Below, in pieces: positions 34,215 through 42,244 of a stretch of DNA of 64,000 bases. The notes below the pieces were generated by a model that was not told the origin of the DNA, did no database searches, and saw only the letters and a program-made list of their open reading frames with translations. How positions within the stretch are numbered: position 1 is the stretch's first letter; every line of letters starts with the position of its first letter. The translations under genes were made by a program, and so were the position numbers. This stretch comes from JBGLNJ01 sp034434835 (GTDB lineage: Bacteria; Chloroflexota; Anaerolineae; Fen-1058), in contig DAOTXX010000099.1 in NCBI GenBank assembly GCA_034434835.1, positions 5,275 to 69,274 of the forward strand, given 5' to 3'.

Positions 34215-35422
34215 GCAAAGGTGAGCTTGGCCCGGCCGAATTGCAGAATCGTCTCGCCCAGCTCGAAACGCTGTTGGTGTTGAGCCGCGTCCTGTCCTCG
34301 ACGCTCGACCTGCCCACGCTGCTCGATCTGATCGTCAACTCGGGGCGCGAGATGATTGACTGTGTGGCCTGCTCGCTGTTGCTTTTGGATAGCAGGAGCG
34401 GCGAGTTGTACTTTGAGGCCGCCAGCGGCGGCGCCCAGGAGATCAAGCGCGTCGTCGTCCCGTTGGATTCCAGCGTGGCCGGTTGGGTGTGCCGCACGGG
34501 CAAAGCGATCGTCATCGGCGACGCCAGCCAGGATGTCCGTTTTTACCGTCAGGCCGATATTGAAAGCTCATTCACTACGCACTCGATCCTGGCCGTTCCC
34601 CTCAAGGTCAAGGACAAGATCATCGGCTGCCTGGAAGCTGTTAACAAGCGGGGCGGCGTACCGTTCGGCGAGGATGACACCGAGATCCTCACCACGCTTG
34701 CCTCGCAGGCCGCTGTGGCGATCCAGAATGCGCGCCTGTTCGAGCAAAGCGATCAGATCGCGCAGATGGTACACGAGCTGCGCACGCCCTTGACGGGCAT
34801 TGTCGCCTACAGCGAGCTGATGATGCACCCCGACCTCCCGCCCGACATGATCGCCGAATCCGCTCGCACGATCTACTCAGAGGCCACCCGGCTGGCCAAG
34901 TTCATCAACGACTTTCTCGAACTGGCGCGGCTTGAATCCGGGCGCGCGCGTATCTCTTGCCAGGCGGTGGACATGCGCTTTATCGTGCGCGAGACGGTGC
35001 AATTGATGCAGCCTCAAGCCGCCGAGTCTGGCCTCGCGTTGGCCGGGCAGATTCCCGATCAGGTGTCCATGGTGCGCGGCGACCCGGCCCGGCTCAAGCA
35101 GATTCTGATCAACCTGGTGAGCAACGCGATCAAATACAATCGCCCGGGCGGGCGCGTGGATGTGATTGCCGAGCCACGCGAGAAGGACCTGCTGGTCAAG
35201 GTGTGTGACACTGGCAAGGGCATTTCGCCAGAGGCCTTGCCCCACCTGTTTGAACGATTCTATCGCGTGCCCGATTCAGAAGGCTGGGCGCAGGGGACGG
35301 GCTTGGGGCTGTGCATCGTCAAGCAATTGGTCGAAGCGCACGGAGGGCGTATCGAAGTCGAAAGCCAGGTGGGCATCGGCACCACGATATCGTTCTCGGT
35401 GCCGCTCATGCCGATCTCGTGA
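34211..35422 (+). CDS. Cytoplasmic GAF-domain sensor histidine kinase
   Basis: This 403-residue protein has a GAF domain (about 20-175) and a HisKA dimerisation domain with phospho-acceptor His188 in MVHELRTPL. Its HATPase has N box NLVSNAIKYNRPGG, G1 VCDTGKGI, F box LFERFYRV and G2 GTGLGLCIVKQL. It has no membrane segment, so it probably senses an internal small molecule or a partner protein. The start at 34211 overlaps the sirtuin stop (ATGA). It is the likely phosphodonor for the receiver encoded two genes upstream. A stutter repeat follows the stop codon. Confidence 0.92.
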   Translation: MSKGELGPAELQNRLAQLETLLVLSRVLSSTLDLPTLLDLIVNSGREMIDCVACSLLLLDSRSGELYFEAASGGAQEIKRVVVPLDSSVAGWVCRTGKAIVIGDASQDVRFYRQADIESSFTTHSILAVPLKVKDKIIGCLEAVNKRGGVPFGEDDTEILTTLASQAAVAIQNARLFEQSDQIAQMVHELRTPLTGIVAYSELMMHPDLPPDMIAESARTIYSEATRLAKFINDFLELARLESGRARISCQAVDMRFIVRETVQLMQPQAAESGLALAGQIPDQVSMVRGDPARLKQILINLVSNAIKYNRPGGRVDVIAEPREKDLLVKVCDTGKGISPEALPHLFERFYRVPDSEGWAQGTGLGLCIVKQLVEAHGGRIEVESQVGIGTTISFSVPLMPIS

Positions 35423-35462
35423 AACGTCGAGCGTCAAACGTCATGACGTTTCACGTTTGACT
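35421..35462. repeat. Stutter repeat of AAACGTC/ACGTTTGAC units
   Basis: GAAACGTCGAGCGTCAAACGTCATGACGTTTCACGTTTGAC fills the short space between convergent genes and forms a hairpin, perhaps serving as terminator. It belongs to the same family as 31297-31362. Confidence 0.55.
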
Positions 35463-36424
35463 CAGGGTTCGATCAACACCTTGAGTGCTCCCCGCTGTCC
35501 TGCTCGCTCGAACGCGGCCACCCCCTTGCTCAACGGGTAACGGGCGCGGATGAGCGAGGTTACGTCCACAAGCCTCTGCTCCAACAGGCGCAGCGCGGGT
35601 TCAAACGGCCCGCAGCGCGAGCCGACCAGCGTCACTTCATCCACGACGACCATCGTGAGGTTTGCCTCTATCGCGCCGTGATAGGTGGATTTGAGGACAA
35701 TCGCCCCACGCGGGCGCACGAGCTGCCGCGCCGTAGCATAGCCTTCCGGCGTGCCGGTCGCTTCGACGACGAGGTCGAATAGACCTGACAGGTTTCCGAA
35801 ACCTGTCAGGTCTTGCATCGTGTGGATTCCTCGCCGTGCCAGAATCTCTAGCGATGCTTCGTGCCGACCGATCACATGCAGGTCGCAGCCGGTGAGTTGC
35901 AGCACTTGGGCGCACAGCAAGCCCAGTTTGCCATCCCCCAATACGACGACGCGATCCGTCGGCCGGATGTGAACCGCCTGTGTGATCTCGCATGCAGCCG
36001 CCAGCGGCTCGGTGAACACGGCGGCCTCATCGGACACGCTTTCCGGCACACGGTGTAGATTCACGACCGGCAGGCGCAGATATTCCGCAAACGCTCCATC
36101 GCGCCCGGCGATGCCCAGCGTCGTCCGATGAGGGCAGTGCGTGGGACGATTGGCCCGGCAGGTGTCGCATTGGCCGCACGCCGCATTGATCTCGCCGACG
36201 ATGCGCTGGCCGATTAGCTCTGGCGCCGTCTGACATTGTTCCACGATGCCGACGAACTCGTGGCCGGGCACTCCTATGAATGACATGTAACCGCGCTCGA
36301 GTTCCAGATCGGTATTGCAAATGCCGGCCAGCCTTACGCGCACCAGTGCTTCGTCAGATTGGGGACTGGGCATTGGGTATTCTTCTCGGAACGAGAGTGT
36401 CTTGTCGAGATAAAGAGCGCGCAT
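35462..36424 (-). CDS. Zinc-dependent medium-chain alcohol dehydrogenase family protein
   Basis: This 320-residue MDR-family oxidoreductase has the catalytic zinc region (GICNTDLELERG, GHEFVGIV), the structural zinc Cys cluster CGQCDTCRANRPTHC and a Rossmann motif VVLGDGKLGLLCAQ. The substrate is unknown; the closest type is threonine or sorbitol dehydrogenase-like. A 33-bp near-perfect palindrome at 35781-35813 is translated in frame (about residues 204-215, DLTGFGNLSGL) between the Rossmann strands. GAGGT precedes the ATG. It follows the B3/4 gene by 34 bp, probably in one operon. Confidence 0.88.
   Translation of the reverse strand: MRALYLDKTLSFREEYPMPSPQSDEALVRVRLAGICNTDLELERGYMSFIGVPGHEFVGIVEQCQTAPELIGQRIVGEINAACGQCDTCRANRPTHCPHRTTLGIAGRDGAFAEYLRLPVVNLHRVPESVSDEAAVFTEPLAAACEITQAVHIRPTDRVVVLGDGKLGLLCAQVLQLTGCDLHVIGRHEASLEILARRGIHTMQDLTGFGNLSGLFDLVVEATGTPEGYATARQLVRPRGAIVLKSTYHGAIEANLTMVVVDEVTLVGSRCGPFEPALRLLEQRLVDVTSLIRARYPLSKGVAAFERAGQRGALKVLIEP
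35781..35813. repeat. 33-bp palindrome inside the dehydrogenase gene
   Basis: AGACCTGACAGGTTTC and GAAACCTGTCAGGTCT form 16-bp perfect arms around a single C. The length, 33 bp, is 11 codons, so the frame is kept. Confidence 0.85.
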
Positions 36425-36458
36425 TCTGACCTCTGATTTCCAACGTCCGGTATCCGAT

Positions 36459-37154
36459 TCAAACCTCGATAGTGGGCGATTCTGCCGCTAAATATTTGCA
36501 CTCGGCGGTTGCGCCGCAAAACGTGCGCGTCCAGCCCGCCAGCTCCTCGCAGATGCTCTCGATCTCGGCGAGCGTCACCGGCGGCAGGCCATCTACGTTG
36601 ATGGCAATGTGCGTCGAGTCGCGCGTGAGCTTGGTGAACTCGGCCTGTCGCCAGGTCCAGCGGCGGCACAGCACGGTCTTGCCGGAAAGGTACACGACCT
36701 CACCCGGTTCGGGATACTCGACTTCGGTCGTGCCGAACGGGGTAAAGGTCTCATCGCCTTGAGCAAAGCCCAACCACAGCGGTTCGGTGCACACACCCAC
36801 GTCGTGACCGCCGATCGGGACGATGTTTTTGAGTGAAGCGATATTGCACAACGCGGCCAGCGTATTGATGTAGGGGAGCTCGCCGCCTTTGCGCACGCGC
36901 TTGACCATCGCCTCGATGGACGAAGGATACTTGCTGGGGCGCGCGCCGAACGCGGCATACGCGGCTCGCCACGCAGCAAGGTTTGGATGATCGTCCAGGT
37001 TGGCCCGCTCGCGCAATGTCTCTTGCGTTTTCTTGAGCATCCGCGCGGTTTCGTCAATCGGCCCTTCGAGGACGATGGCATGGGTCAAGACGACGACCCC
37101 GCGCACGTAGCCAGGATAGCGGTGGAACAGTTCAGGGGCAACGCTATAGAGCAT
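36459..37154 (-). CDS. B3/B4 tRNA-binding-domain protein
   Basis: This 231-residue protein resembles the free-standing B3/B4 domain of the PheRS beta subunit, a fold used for editing mischarged tRNA. Typical stretches are AAWRAAYAAFGARPSKYPSSIEAMVKRV, LPYINTLAALCNIASLKNIVPIGGHDV and the late HIAINVDGLPPV. The true substrate of free-standing members is mostly unproven. It precedes the dehydrogenase gene on the same strand by 34 bp. No good ribosome-binding site was seen beyond a GAGG about 10 bp upstream. Confidence 0.82.
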   Translation of the reverse strand: MLYSVAPELFHRYPGYVRGVVVLTHAIVLEGPIDETARMLKKTQETLRERANLDDHPNLAAWRAAYAAFGARPSKYPSSIEAMVKRVRKGGELPYINTLAALCNIASLKNIVPIGGHDVGVCTEPLWLGFAQGDETFTPFGTTEVEYPEPGEVVYLSGKTVLCRRWTWRQAEFTKLTRDSTHIAINVDGLPPVTLAEIESICEELAGWTRTFCGATAECKYLAAESPTIEV

Positions 37155-37188
37155 GCTCTGCCTCTATTAAACGCCAGGACGCAAAGAC

Positions 37189-37221
37189 AGAAACCCGTTT
37201 TCTCGGAGAAAACGGGTTTCT
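37189..37221. terminator. Terminator hairpin between secF and the B3/4 gene
   Basis: AGAAACCCGTTTTCTC and GAGAAAACGGGTTTCT make a 16-bp stem. It lies just past the secF stop codon on the minus strand and separates the SecDF unit from the downstream gene pair. Confidence 0.8.
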
Positions 37222-37241
37222 CTATTGAATCGGAACGGGTG

Positions 37242-38192
37242 CTAGGCCTGCACCTGGCGCGCGCGGCGCAGGCCGAACAGCGTGCGAAATTCGCCCAGCT
37301 CCCACGAGACGACCAGTGGCACTGCGTTGCACAGCGAGGCGTACGTGCCGCTCATCAGGCCAACCAACATGACGGCGATGAATTGCTTGATCGTCGCACC
37401 GCCGAACAGCAGGATGCACACCATGACAAAGATGGCGTTGAGCTGCGTGGTCAGCGAACGCTGCAGCGTCTCCAGCAGACTGCGGTTGACGATCATCTCA
37501 AACGGCTCGCCGCGCCGCTTGGGGATGTTTTCGCGGATGCGGTCATAGACCACAATGGTATCCTGCACGCTAAAGCCGATCACAGTCAGCATCGCCGTCA
37601 GGAACAACACGTCCACTTCCCAGCCCAGGACCACGCCGGCCAGGCTCATCAGCCCGGCCGTCACCAGGACGTTGTGAATCACGGCGATGATGGCGCACGT
37701 GGCATAGCGCACCGAATGGGGCACGCGCCGGAACGCGAACCAGATGAATATCAAGATCACCGCTGCCGTGGCGAGGACAGCCCACAAAGCCGCACGGGTC
37801 ACCTCGCTGCCGACGGACGGGTTGACGTTATCAAACGTCGAGCGGTTCGCGTCCAGCGGCGCGCCCGCGTCATTGAGCGCGGCTTTGAGCTGATTGATCT
37901 TGTCGGCCTGCATGAAACTGGCACGCACTTGCCAGGTATTATCTTCGACCCGGCCCAGCCGTTGGATGATGGCATTGCCTTCGCCAAAGTTGGCCATTAC
38001 CGTGCGGATGCCATCTTCGGTGACCGGCCCGTTAAAGTGGAGCACGAACAGGCTGCCGCCGGTAAAGTCAACGCTCAGGCGCAAGGGCGTGCCAAACGTG
38101 ACCGTCGAATAGACCATCGCGATCACACCCAGCGTGATGACAGTCAGCGACAGCAGATAAAACCATTTGCGTTTCTCGACCAGGTTGAACAC
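37242..38192 (-). CDS. secF: Protein translocase subunit SecF
   Basis: SecF pairs with SecD to use the proton gradient in pulling exported proteins through SecYEG. The 316-residue protein has six membrane segments, the VDFTGGSLF motif after TM1, a periplasmic domain, and the cytoplasmic/TM4 signature VIGFSVQDTIVVYDRIREN. It starts at a GTG one base after the secD stop codon (TAA C GTG), so translation is coupled. No TATA-type signal lies between. It is normal in length and motifs. Confidence 0.96.
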   Translation of the reverse strand: MFNLVEKRKWFYLLSLTVITLGVIAMVYSTVTFGTPLRLSVDFTGGSLFVLHFNGPVTEDGIRTVMANFGEGNAIIQRLGRVEDNTWQVRASFMQADKINQLKAALNDAGAPLDANRSTFDNVNPSVGSEVTRAALWAVLATAAVILIFIWFAFRRVPHSVRYATCAIIAVIHNVLVTAGLMSLAGVVLGWEVDVLFLTAMLTVIGFSVQDTIVVYDRIRENIPKRRGEPFEMIVNRSLLETLQRSLTTQLNAIFVMVCILLFGGATIKQFIAVMLVGLMSGTYASLCNAVPLVVSWELGEFRTLFGLRRARQVQA

Positions 38193-38193
38193 G

Positions 38194-39723
38194 TTACACC
38201 CCCATCAGCCAGCGCCGGTCGCGCAGTGGTTCACTGAACAGCCGGGTCACCACGCGCAAGAGTGTGCGCGTGACGATGACGGCCGTGAACATGCTGATCA
38301 TCACGCCCAGGCCGAGTGTGATGGCAAAGCCTTTGATGATGCTGGCGCTAAAGTTGGAGCCGAACACAAACAGGATGATGCACGTGATGATGGTGGAAAG
38401 ATTTGAATCGCGGATGGCGGCCCAGGCGCGCTCAAAGCCCGCCTCGACGGCCGCCTGCAAGCCGCGCCCGGCGCGCAGCTCTTCTTTCATGCGCTCAAAG
38501 ATCAGGACGTTCGCGTCCACGGCCATGCCGGTCGAAAGCAAAAAGCCCGCGATGCCCGGCAGCGTCAGCGTGACGGGGACCAGCTTGTAGATGGCAAACG
38601 CCATGGACGCAAAGAGCAACAACGCCAAGTCGGCCAGCACACCGGGCAGGCGGTAATAAAGCAGCATGAACGTCAGGACGACGATCACGCCGATGATGCC
38701 CGCCAGCGTGCTCTGTCGGATCGAGTCCTGACCGAGCGTCGGTCCGATGCTGCTGCTTTCGGCCACGCGCAAAGCGATGGGCAGGGAACCCGAGCGCAAT
38801 TGCAGCGCCAGTATTTGAGCGTCCTCCAGGGTGGCCTGTCCGCCCAGCGTGATCACCCCTTGCCCTTCCGGGATCGCGCTCTTGATGCTGGGGCACGAGA
38901 CCACCACCTTGTCCAGGACAATGCACAAAAAGTATTGTCGCCCGCCCAGCACACTTTCGTTGTGCTCGGCGGTGAACTTGGCAAATACGCCCGTGCCGGA
39001 TGGCTTGAGCTGGAACGCGACTTCGGGCTTGTTGAGCTCATCGCGCGTCACGCGCACGGAAGCCAAATCCTTGCCGCTAATGACGGTCGAATAGATTTGC
39101 TGCGACGCGGTGAGCGTTTCCGTGCCGGTCAGCGATGCGGTCGGCGTCAAGGTCTGGGTTGACGTGAGAAGCTCGGTCGGTGTGAGAGGTTGAGTCGGCG
39201 TGAGCGTCTGAGTGGGCGTCAGGTCACTCGCCGAAGAGATCGTCGTGCGGATGCGTGCGCCTTCTTCGAGCGGAGTATACCCGGCGTCCACAAATTCCAA
39301 AAAGGCCTGCTCGCGGATCGTGTCAATAGCCAGATCGGGATCGGAGATGCCAGGCAGTTCGACGATGATGCGCCGGTCACCGGATTTTTGCACGAGCGGC
39401 TCGGTCACCCCCAGCGCGTCAATGCGGTTGCGGATGACCTGGAGAGCGGCATCCATATCCTCAGCCGCCACGGAGACGTTGGCTGGCACGTCGGCCTCTA
39501 GCAAGACCTTCAAGCCGCCTTGCAGGTCCAGGCCTTGTGCCACTTTGATCGTGCGGCGCTCTTGCGGTTGCCAGACCAACACTTGGGCCCACCAGGGCAT
39601 CGAGCGGTCCGACCCGCTCAATCCCTTGGGGCGCAGGTATTCCAGGTCGGCGGTGTTGACCAGGACAGTCCCCGCCGCCAGGGCGATGATCAAGATCAAC
39701 CAACCGAAGGTGCGGTCCCTCAT
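38194..39723 (-). CDS. secD: Protein translocase subunit SecD with a Thr/Pro repeat insert
   Basis: This 509-residue SecD has TM1 (WLILIIALAAGTVLV), the DLQGGLKVLLEAD motif, the P1 head, and five C-terminal membrane segments with GIAGFLLSTGMAVDANVLIFERMKEEL. The unusual point is a low-complexity segment in P1 (DLTPTQTLTPTQPLTPTELLTSTQTLTPT.. in pieces), encoded near 39115-39240, about 35-40 residues of TLTPT-like units. Start 39723 (MRDRTFGW) is taken as the family start. A strong promoter lies 62 bp upstream. Confidence 0.95.
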   Translation of the reverse strand: MRDRTFGWLILIIALAAGTVLVNTADLEYLRPKGLSGSDRSMPWWAQVLVWQPQERRTIKVAQGLDLQGGLKVLLEADVPANVSVAAEDMDAALQVIRNRIDALGVTEPLVQKSGDRRIIVELPGISDPDLAIDTIREQAFLEFVDAGYTPLEEGARIRTTISSASDLTPTQTLTPTQPLTPTELLTSTQTLTPTASLTGTETLTASQQIYSTVISGKDLASVRVTRDELNKPEVAFQLKPSGTGVFAKFTAEHNESVLGGRQYFLCIVLDKVVVSCPSIKSAIPEGQGVITLGGQATLEDAQILALQLRSGSLPIALRVAESSSIGPTLGQDSIRQSTLAGIIGVIVVLTFMLLYYRLPGVLADLALLLFASMAFAIYKLVPVTLTLPGIAGFLLSTGMAVDANVLIFERMKEELRAGRGLQAAVEAGFERAWAAIRDSNLSTIITCIILFVFGSNFSASIIKGFAITLGLGVMISMFTAVIVTRTLLRVVTRLFSEPLRDRRWLMGV

Positions 39724-39784
39724 CCCTGAATCCTCGTTGCACAAAATAACCGGCCATGGAATGACCGGCCGGCCAGCGAGGCGG

Positions 39785-39813
39785 ATTATAAACGAAGGGG
39801 AGATAACTGTCAA
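39785..39813 (-). promoter_or_regulatory. Promoter of secDF
   Basis: On the minus strand, TTGACA (complement of 39808-39813) and TATAAT (complement of 39785-39790) are separated by 17 bp, a near-consensus sigma-70 promoter. A CCGGCC-rich palindrome at 39749-39773 lies in the leader. Confidence 0.85.
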
Positions 39814-39844
39814 ACCACGCGGTGGCGAAAGTGTTAGAATCTGC

Positions 39845-39850
39845 TATAAT
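39845..39850 (+). promoter_or_regulatory. Probable -10 element for tRNA-Gly
   Basis: TATAAT lies 10 bp before the tRNA 5' end. No consensus -35 is seen. It is divergent from the secDF promoter. Confidence 0.5.
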
Positions 39851-39860
39851 TTGAACACGT

Positions 39861-39933
39861 GCGGGCGTAGCTCAGTTGGTAGAGCGTCTGCCTTCCAAGC
39901 AGAATGTCGCGGGTCCGAGTCCCGTCGCCCGCT
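39861..39933 (+). tRNA. tRNA-Gly (anticodon TCC)
   Basis: Acceptor GCGGGCG pairs with CGCCCGC. The D arm is GCTCAGTTGGTAGAGC, the anticodon stem TCTGC/GCAGA encloses loop CTTCCAA (anticodon TCC), and the T arm is GCGGG-TCCGAGT-CCCGT. CCA is not encoded. Confidence 0.95.
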
Positions 39934-39940
39934 TGGGAGA

Positions 39941-39967
39941 GTGGACAGTACCCGCTGTCCACTTTTT
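39941..39967 (+). terminator. Terminator after tRNA-Gly
   Basis: The stem GTGGACAG / CTGTCCAC with loop TACCCG is followed by TTTTT, 8 bp after the tRNA. Confidence 0.85.
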
Positions 39968-40089
39968 GTTTGTAGTGTCATGTCACAGGCCTGTCGTGTG
40001 TCACTTGGCTTGACCGAGGATTTGCGCTAAACTATCATCATAAGCGATCCACTGCTCATTATCCACTACCAGCTTATTCAGGAGGCACC

Positions 40090-40734
40090 ATGTTAGTTCG
40101 TGAACGTATGACTCAAACCCCTGTGACGATCACCGCCGATACTTCGGTGACCGAGGCTCTGCGCCTGATGCGCGAGAAAAAAGTCCGGCGCCTGCCCGTA
40201 TTGGACAGCCACGGCAAGCTCGTCGGCATTGTCTCTGACAAGGATCTGCTCTACGCTTCCCCTTCGCCCGTGAGTTCCTTGAGCGTTTGGGAGATCAACT
40301 ATCTGCTTGCCAGGCTCAAGGTCGAAGATGTCATGACCCGTAAGGTCATCACCGTGACAGAGGACACGCCGCTGGAGGAAGCTGCGCGCATCATGGCCGA
40401 CAACAAGATCGGCGGCTTGCCGGTCATGCGCGATGACCGGCTCGTCGGCATTGTCACCGAGACCGATCTGTTCAAGATTTTCTTGGAGCTGCTCGGCGCG
40501 CGCCAGCAAGGTGTGCGTGTGACGGCCTTGATCCCCAGTGCGAAAGGCACGTTGGCCAAGATCACGAATGCGATCTTTGGCGTGGGAGGCGATATTATGG
40601 CCTTTAGCCAGTCTATGGATGCTACCAGGACACGTTGGGAGGTCACGCTCAAAGTGCAAGAGGTGAGCCGTGATGCGCTGGTCAAGGCACTTCAGCCCGT
40701 CGTCGAAAAGATCGTGGACGTGCGAGAAATCTAA
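40090..40734 (+). CDS. CBS-pair and ACT domain protein (AcuB-like)
   Basis: This 214-residue soluble protein has two CBS motifs: MLVRERMTQTPVTITADTSVTEAL..LVGIVSDKDLL, and VEDVMTRKVITVTEDTPLEEAARIMADNKIGGLPVMRDDRLVGIVTETDLF. An ACT-like C-terminal domain begins near VRVTALIPSAKGTLAKITNAI. CBS pairs usually bind adenine nucleotides and ACT domains amino acids, so a regulatory sensor role is likely; the target is unknown. AGGAGG lies 5 bp before the ATG. It is a single-gene unit with its own terminator. Confidence 0.88.
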   Translation: MLVRERMTQTPVTITADTSVTEALRLMREKKVRRLPVLDSHGKLVGIVSDKDLLYASPSPVSSLSVWEINYLLARLKVEDVMTRKVITVTEDTPLEEAARIMADNKIGGLPVMRDDRLVGIVTETDLFKIFLELLGARQQGVRVTALIPSAKGTLAKITNAIFGVGGDIMAFSQSMDATRTRWEVTLKVQEVSRDALVKALQPVVEKIVDVREI

Positions 40735-40759
40735 CGCGCCGCGACGGAGAGAAACAAGC

Positions 40760-40787
40760 CCGGGCGTCTATCCTGATAGACGCCCGG
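40760..40787 (+). terminator. Terminator of the CBS-ACT gene
   Basis: CCGGGCGTCTATC and GATAGACGCCCGG form a 13-bp stem followed by ATTGCTTT. It may also serve the convergent aminotransferase gene. Confidence 0.75.
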
Positions 40788-40811
40788 ATTGCTTTAAGAG
40801 GATGGCCGACG

Positions 40812-41909
40812 TCAGACAGAAAACGCGCGCACAGCCTCGGCCACCTGATGAACCTCAGCTTCGGTCAGTTCGGGAAACAGGGGCAGTGAGAGGACCTCGC
40901 GCGCGGCGCGCTCTGTTTCGGGCAGCGAGCTGACATCGCCCAGCCGGCCACGATAGGCGGGCTGCAAGTGAATCGGCACCGGATAGTGAACCAGCGTGCC
41001 GATGCCGCGCTCTCGGAGGAACGTTTGCAGCTCGTTGCGCTGCGCACTCCGCACGACGTACAGGTGATACACGTGCTGACCGTAGGGCATCGCCTGCGGC
41101 GGTGAGACAGGCGAGGCGGCAAGCCGTTCGTCGTACAACGCAGCCAGGTGCCGTCGCCGGGCGTTGTCTGTGTCGAGGGTGCGCAGCTTGACGCGGAGGA
41201 TGGCCGCCTGGAGCTCGTCCAGGCGCGTGTTCCAGCCGCCGATCTCGCTCACGTAACGCTGCCGCCAGCCGTATTCGCGCAGCAGCCGCGCGTTCTCGGC
41301 CAGTTGCGGATCGTCAGTCGCCACAAATCCTCCATCGCCCATCGCCCCCAGGTTCTTGGTGGGATAAAAGCTAAAGCAGGCCATGTCCCCCCACGCGCCG
41401 GTACGCTTGCCTCGATAGGTTGCGCCATGCGACTGGGCGCAGTCTTCGATCACGCGGAGGTGGTGACGGCGCGCGATGCTCAGGATCGGCTCGAGGTCAG
41501 CGGATTGACCATAGAGGTGAACCGGGAGGATCGCCTTGGTGCGCGGCGTGATCGCCGCCGGGAGCCGGGCCGGGTCGAGCGTGAACGAACGCGGGTCAAT
41601 GTCCACCAGCACGGGCGTCGCGCCACACAACTCAATGGCCGCGACCGTCGCCACGGCGGTGTGCGAGACGGTGATGACCTCATCGCCCGGCCCGACGCCG
41701 CACGCTCGCAGCGCCAGGTGAATCGCCTCGGTGCCGCTGCCGACGCCGATCCCAAATCGCACGCCCAGGTAAGCCGCAAACTCGCGCTCGAACGCCGCGG
41801 TTTCCTCGCCCAGAATGTATCGTCCTTTGTCGAGCACTCGCGCGATCGCCTGATCGATCTCTGGTTGATGGCTTTTGTATTGTGCGCGGGGGTTCGCCTG
41901 AGGGATCAC
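40812..41909 (-). CDS. DegT/DnrJ/EryC1/StrS-family sugar aminotransferase
   Basis: This 365-residue PLP enzyme probably aminates a nucleotide-linked keto-sugar for surface glycan synthesis. Family features are GSGTEAIHLALRACGVGPGDEVITVSHT, the VIEDCAQSHGA Asp that contacts PLP, and the Schiff-base Lys in FSFYPTKNLGAMGDGG. The start is the GTG at 41909, preceded by AAAGGAG 6 bp upstream; the longer frame to 42152 consists of repeat sequence. The nearby epimerase and glycosyltransferases support a glycan role. Confidence 0.92.
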   Translation of the reverse strand: MIPQANPRAQYKSHQPEIDQAIARVLDKGRYILGEETAAFEREFAAYLGVRFGIGVGSGTEAIHLALRACGVGPGDEVITVSHTAVATVAAIELCGATPVLVDIDPRSFTLDPARLPAAITPRTKAILPVHLYGQSADLEPILSIARRHHLRVIEDCAQSHGATYRGKRTGAWGDMACFSFYPTKNLGAMGDGGFVATDDPQLAENARLLREYGWRQRYVSEIGGWNTRLDELQAAILRVKLRTLDTDNARRRHLAALYDERLAASPVSPPQAMPYGQHVYHLYVVRSAQRNELQTFLRERGIGTLVHYPVPIHLQPAYRGRLGDVSSLPETERAAREVLSLPLFPELTEAEVHQVAEAVRAFSV

Positions 41910-42241
41910 GTCATCTCCTTTATTGACAGAGAGGCCGGCACCTGACCGATGCCGGCCCCTCGTTCGACGCACGGCCTGACAGCCTGTCAGAGAGGAAGCT
42001 GGCTGGGCTCCCATGCCCAGCATTTTGCCGAAACACCTTGAAACGGCGGCATGCCCACTCCGCTTCGCTGCGGGGTGCTTTGCAAGGAGCCGCCTCGGCT
42101 GTGTTCTCCGACAGACTGCTAGCAGCCTGTCGGAGTGGCATCCTGGAGTCAAGGCTTCAGCCGGGTTTGACTGGAAATCGCCGCCTTTTCACCGGCTGAA
42201 GCCTCGACTCCCGCTCCTTGAGGGTTCTCTCCGACAGACTG
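41910..42241. other. Repeat-filled gap of tandem palindromic elements
   Basis: The gap is occupied by the 48-bp dispersed repeat (42048-42095) and at least one terminal-inverted-repeat element at 42119-42244. A related unit lies to its left (CAGCCTGTCAGAG near 41979 to CTCCGACAGACTGCTAG at 42106-42122). No gene is seen. Confidence 0.6.
42048..42095 (-). repeat. 48-bp dispersed repeat, copy 2
   Basis: It is the reverse complement of 4438-4485 with three differences by eye. It lies inside a string of palindromes. Confidence 0.8.
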
Positions 42242-42244
42242 CTA
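42119..42244. mobile_element. 126-bp MITE-like element whose end provides a stop codon
   Basis: The ends CTAGCAGCCTGTCGGAG (42119-42135) and CTCCGACAGACTGCTAG (42228-42244) are 17-bp inverted repeats with one mismatch. The interior carries a second inverted pair (GGCTTCAGCCGG / CCGGCTGAAGCC). The CTA at 42242-42244 is the TAG stop of the minus-strand secreted-protein gene. Confidence 0.7.

Noticed and set aside
36987..38237. Plus-strand frame of 416 codons over secF
   Set aside because: It is antisense to SecF and has the His/Gln-rich composition of shadow frames.
41910..42152. N-terminal extension of the aminotransferase
   Set aside because: It is encoded by dispersed repeats; the GTG at 41909 has AAAGGAG and gives the family start.
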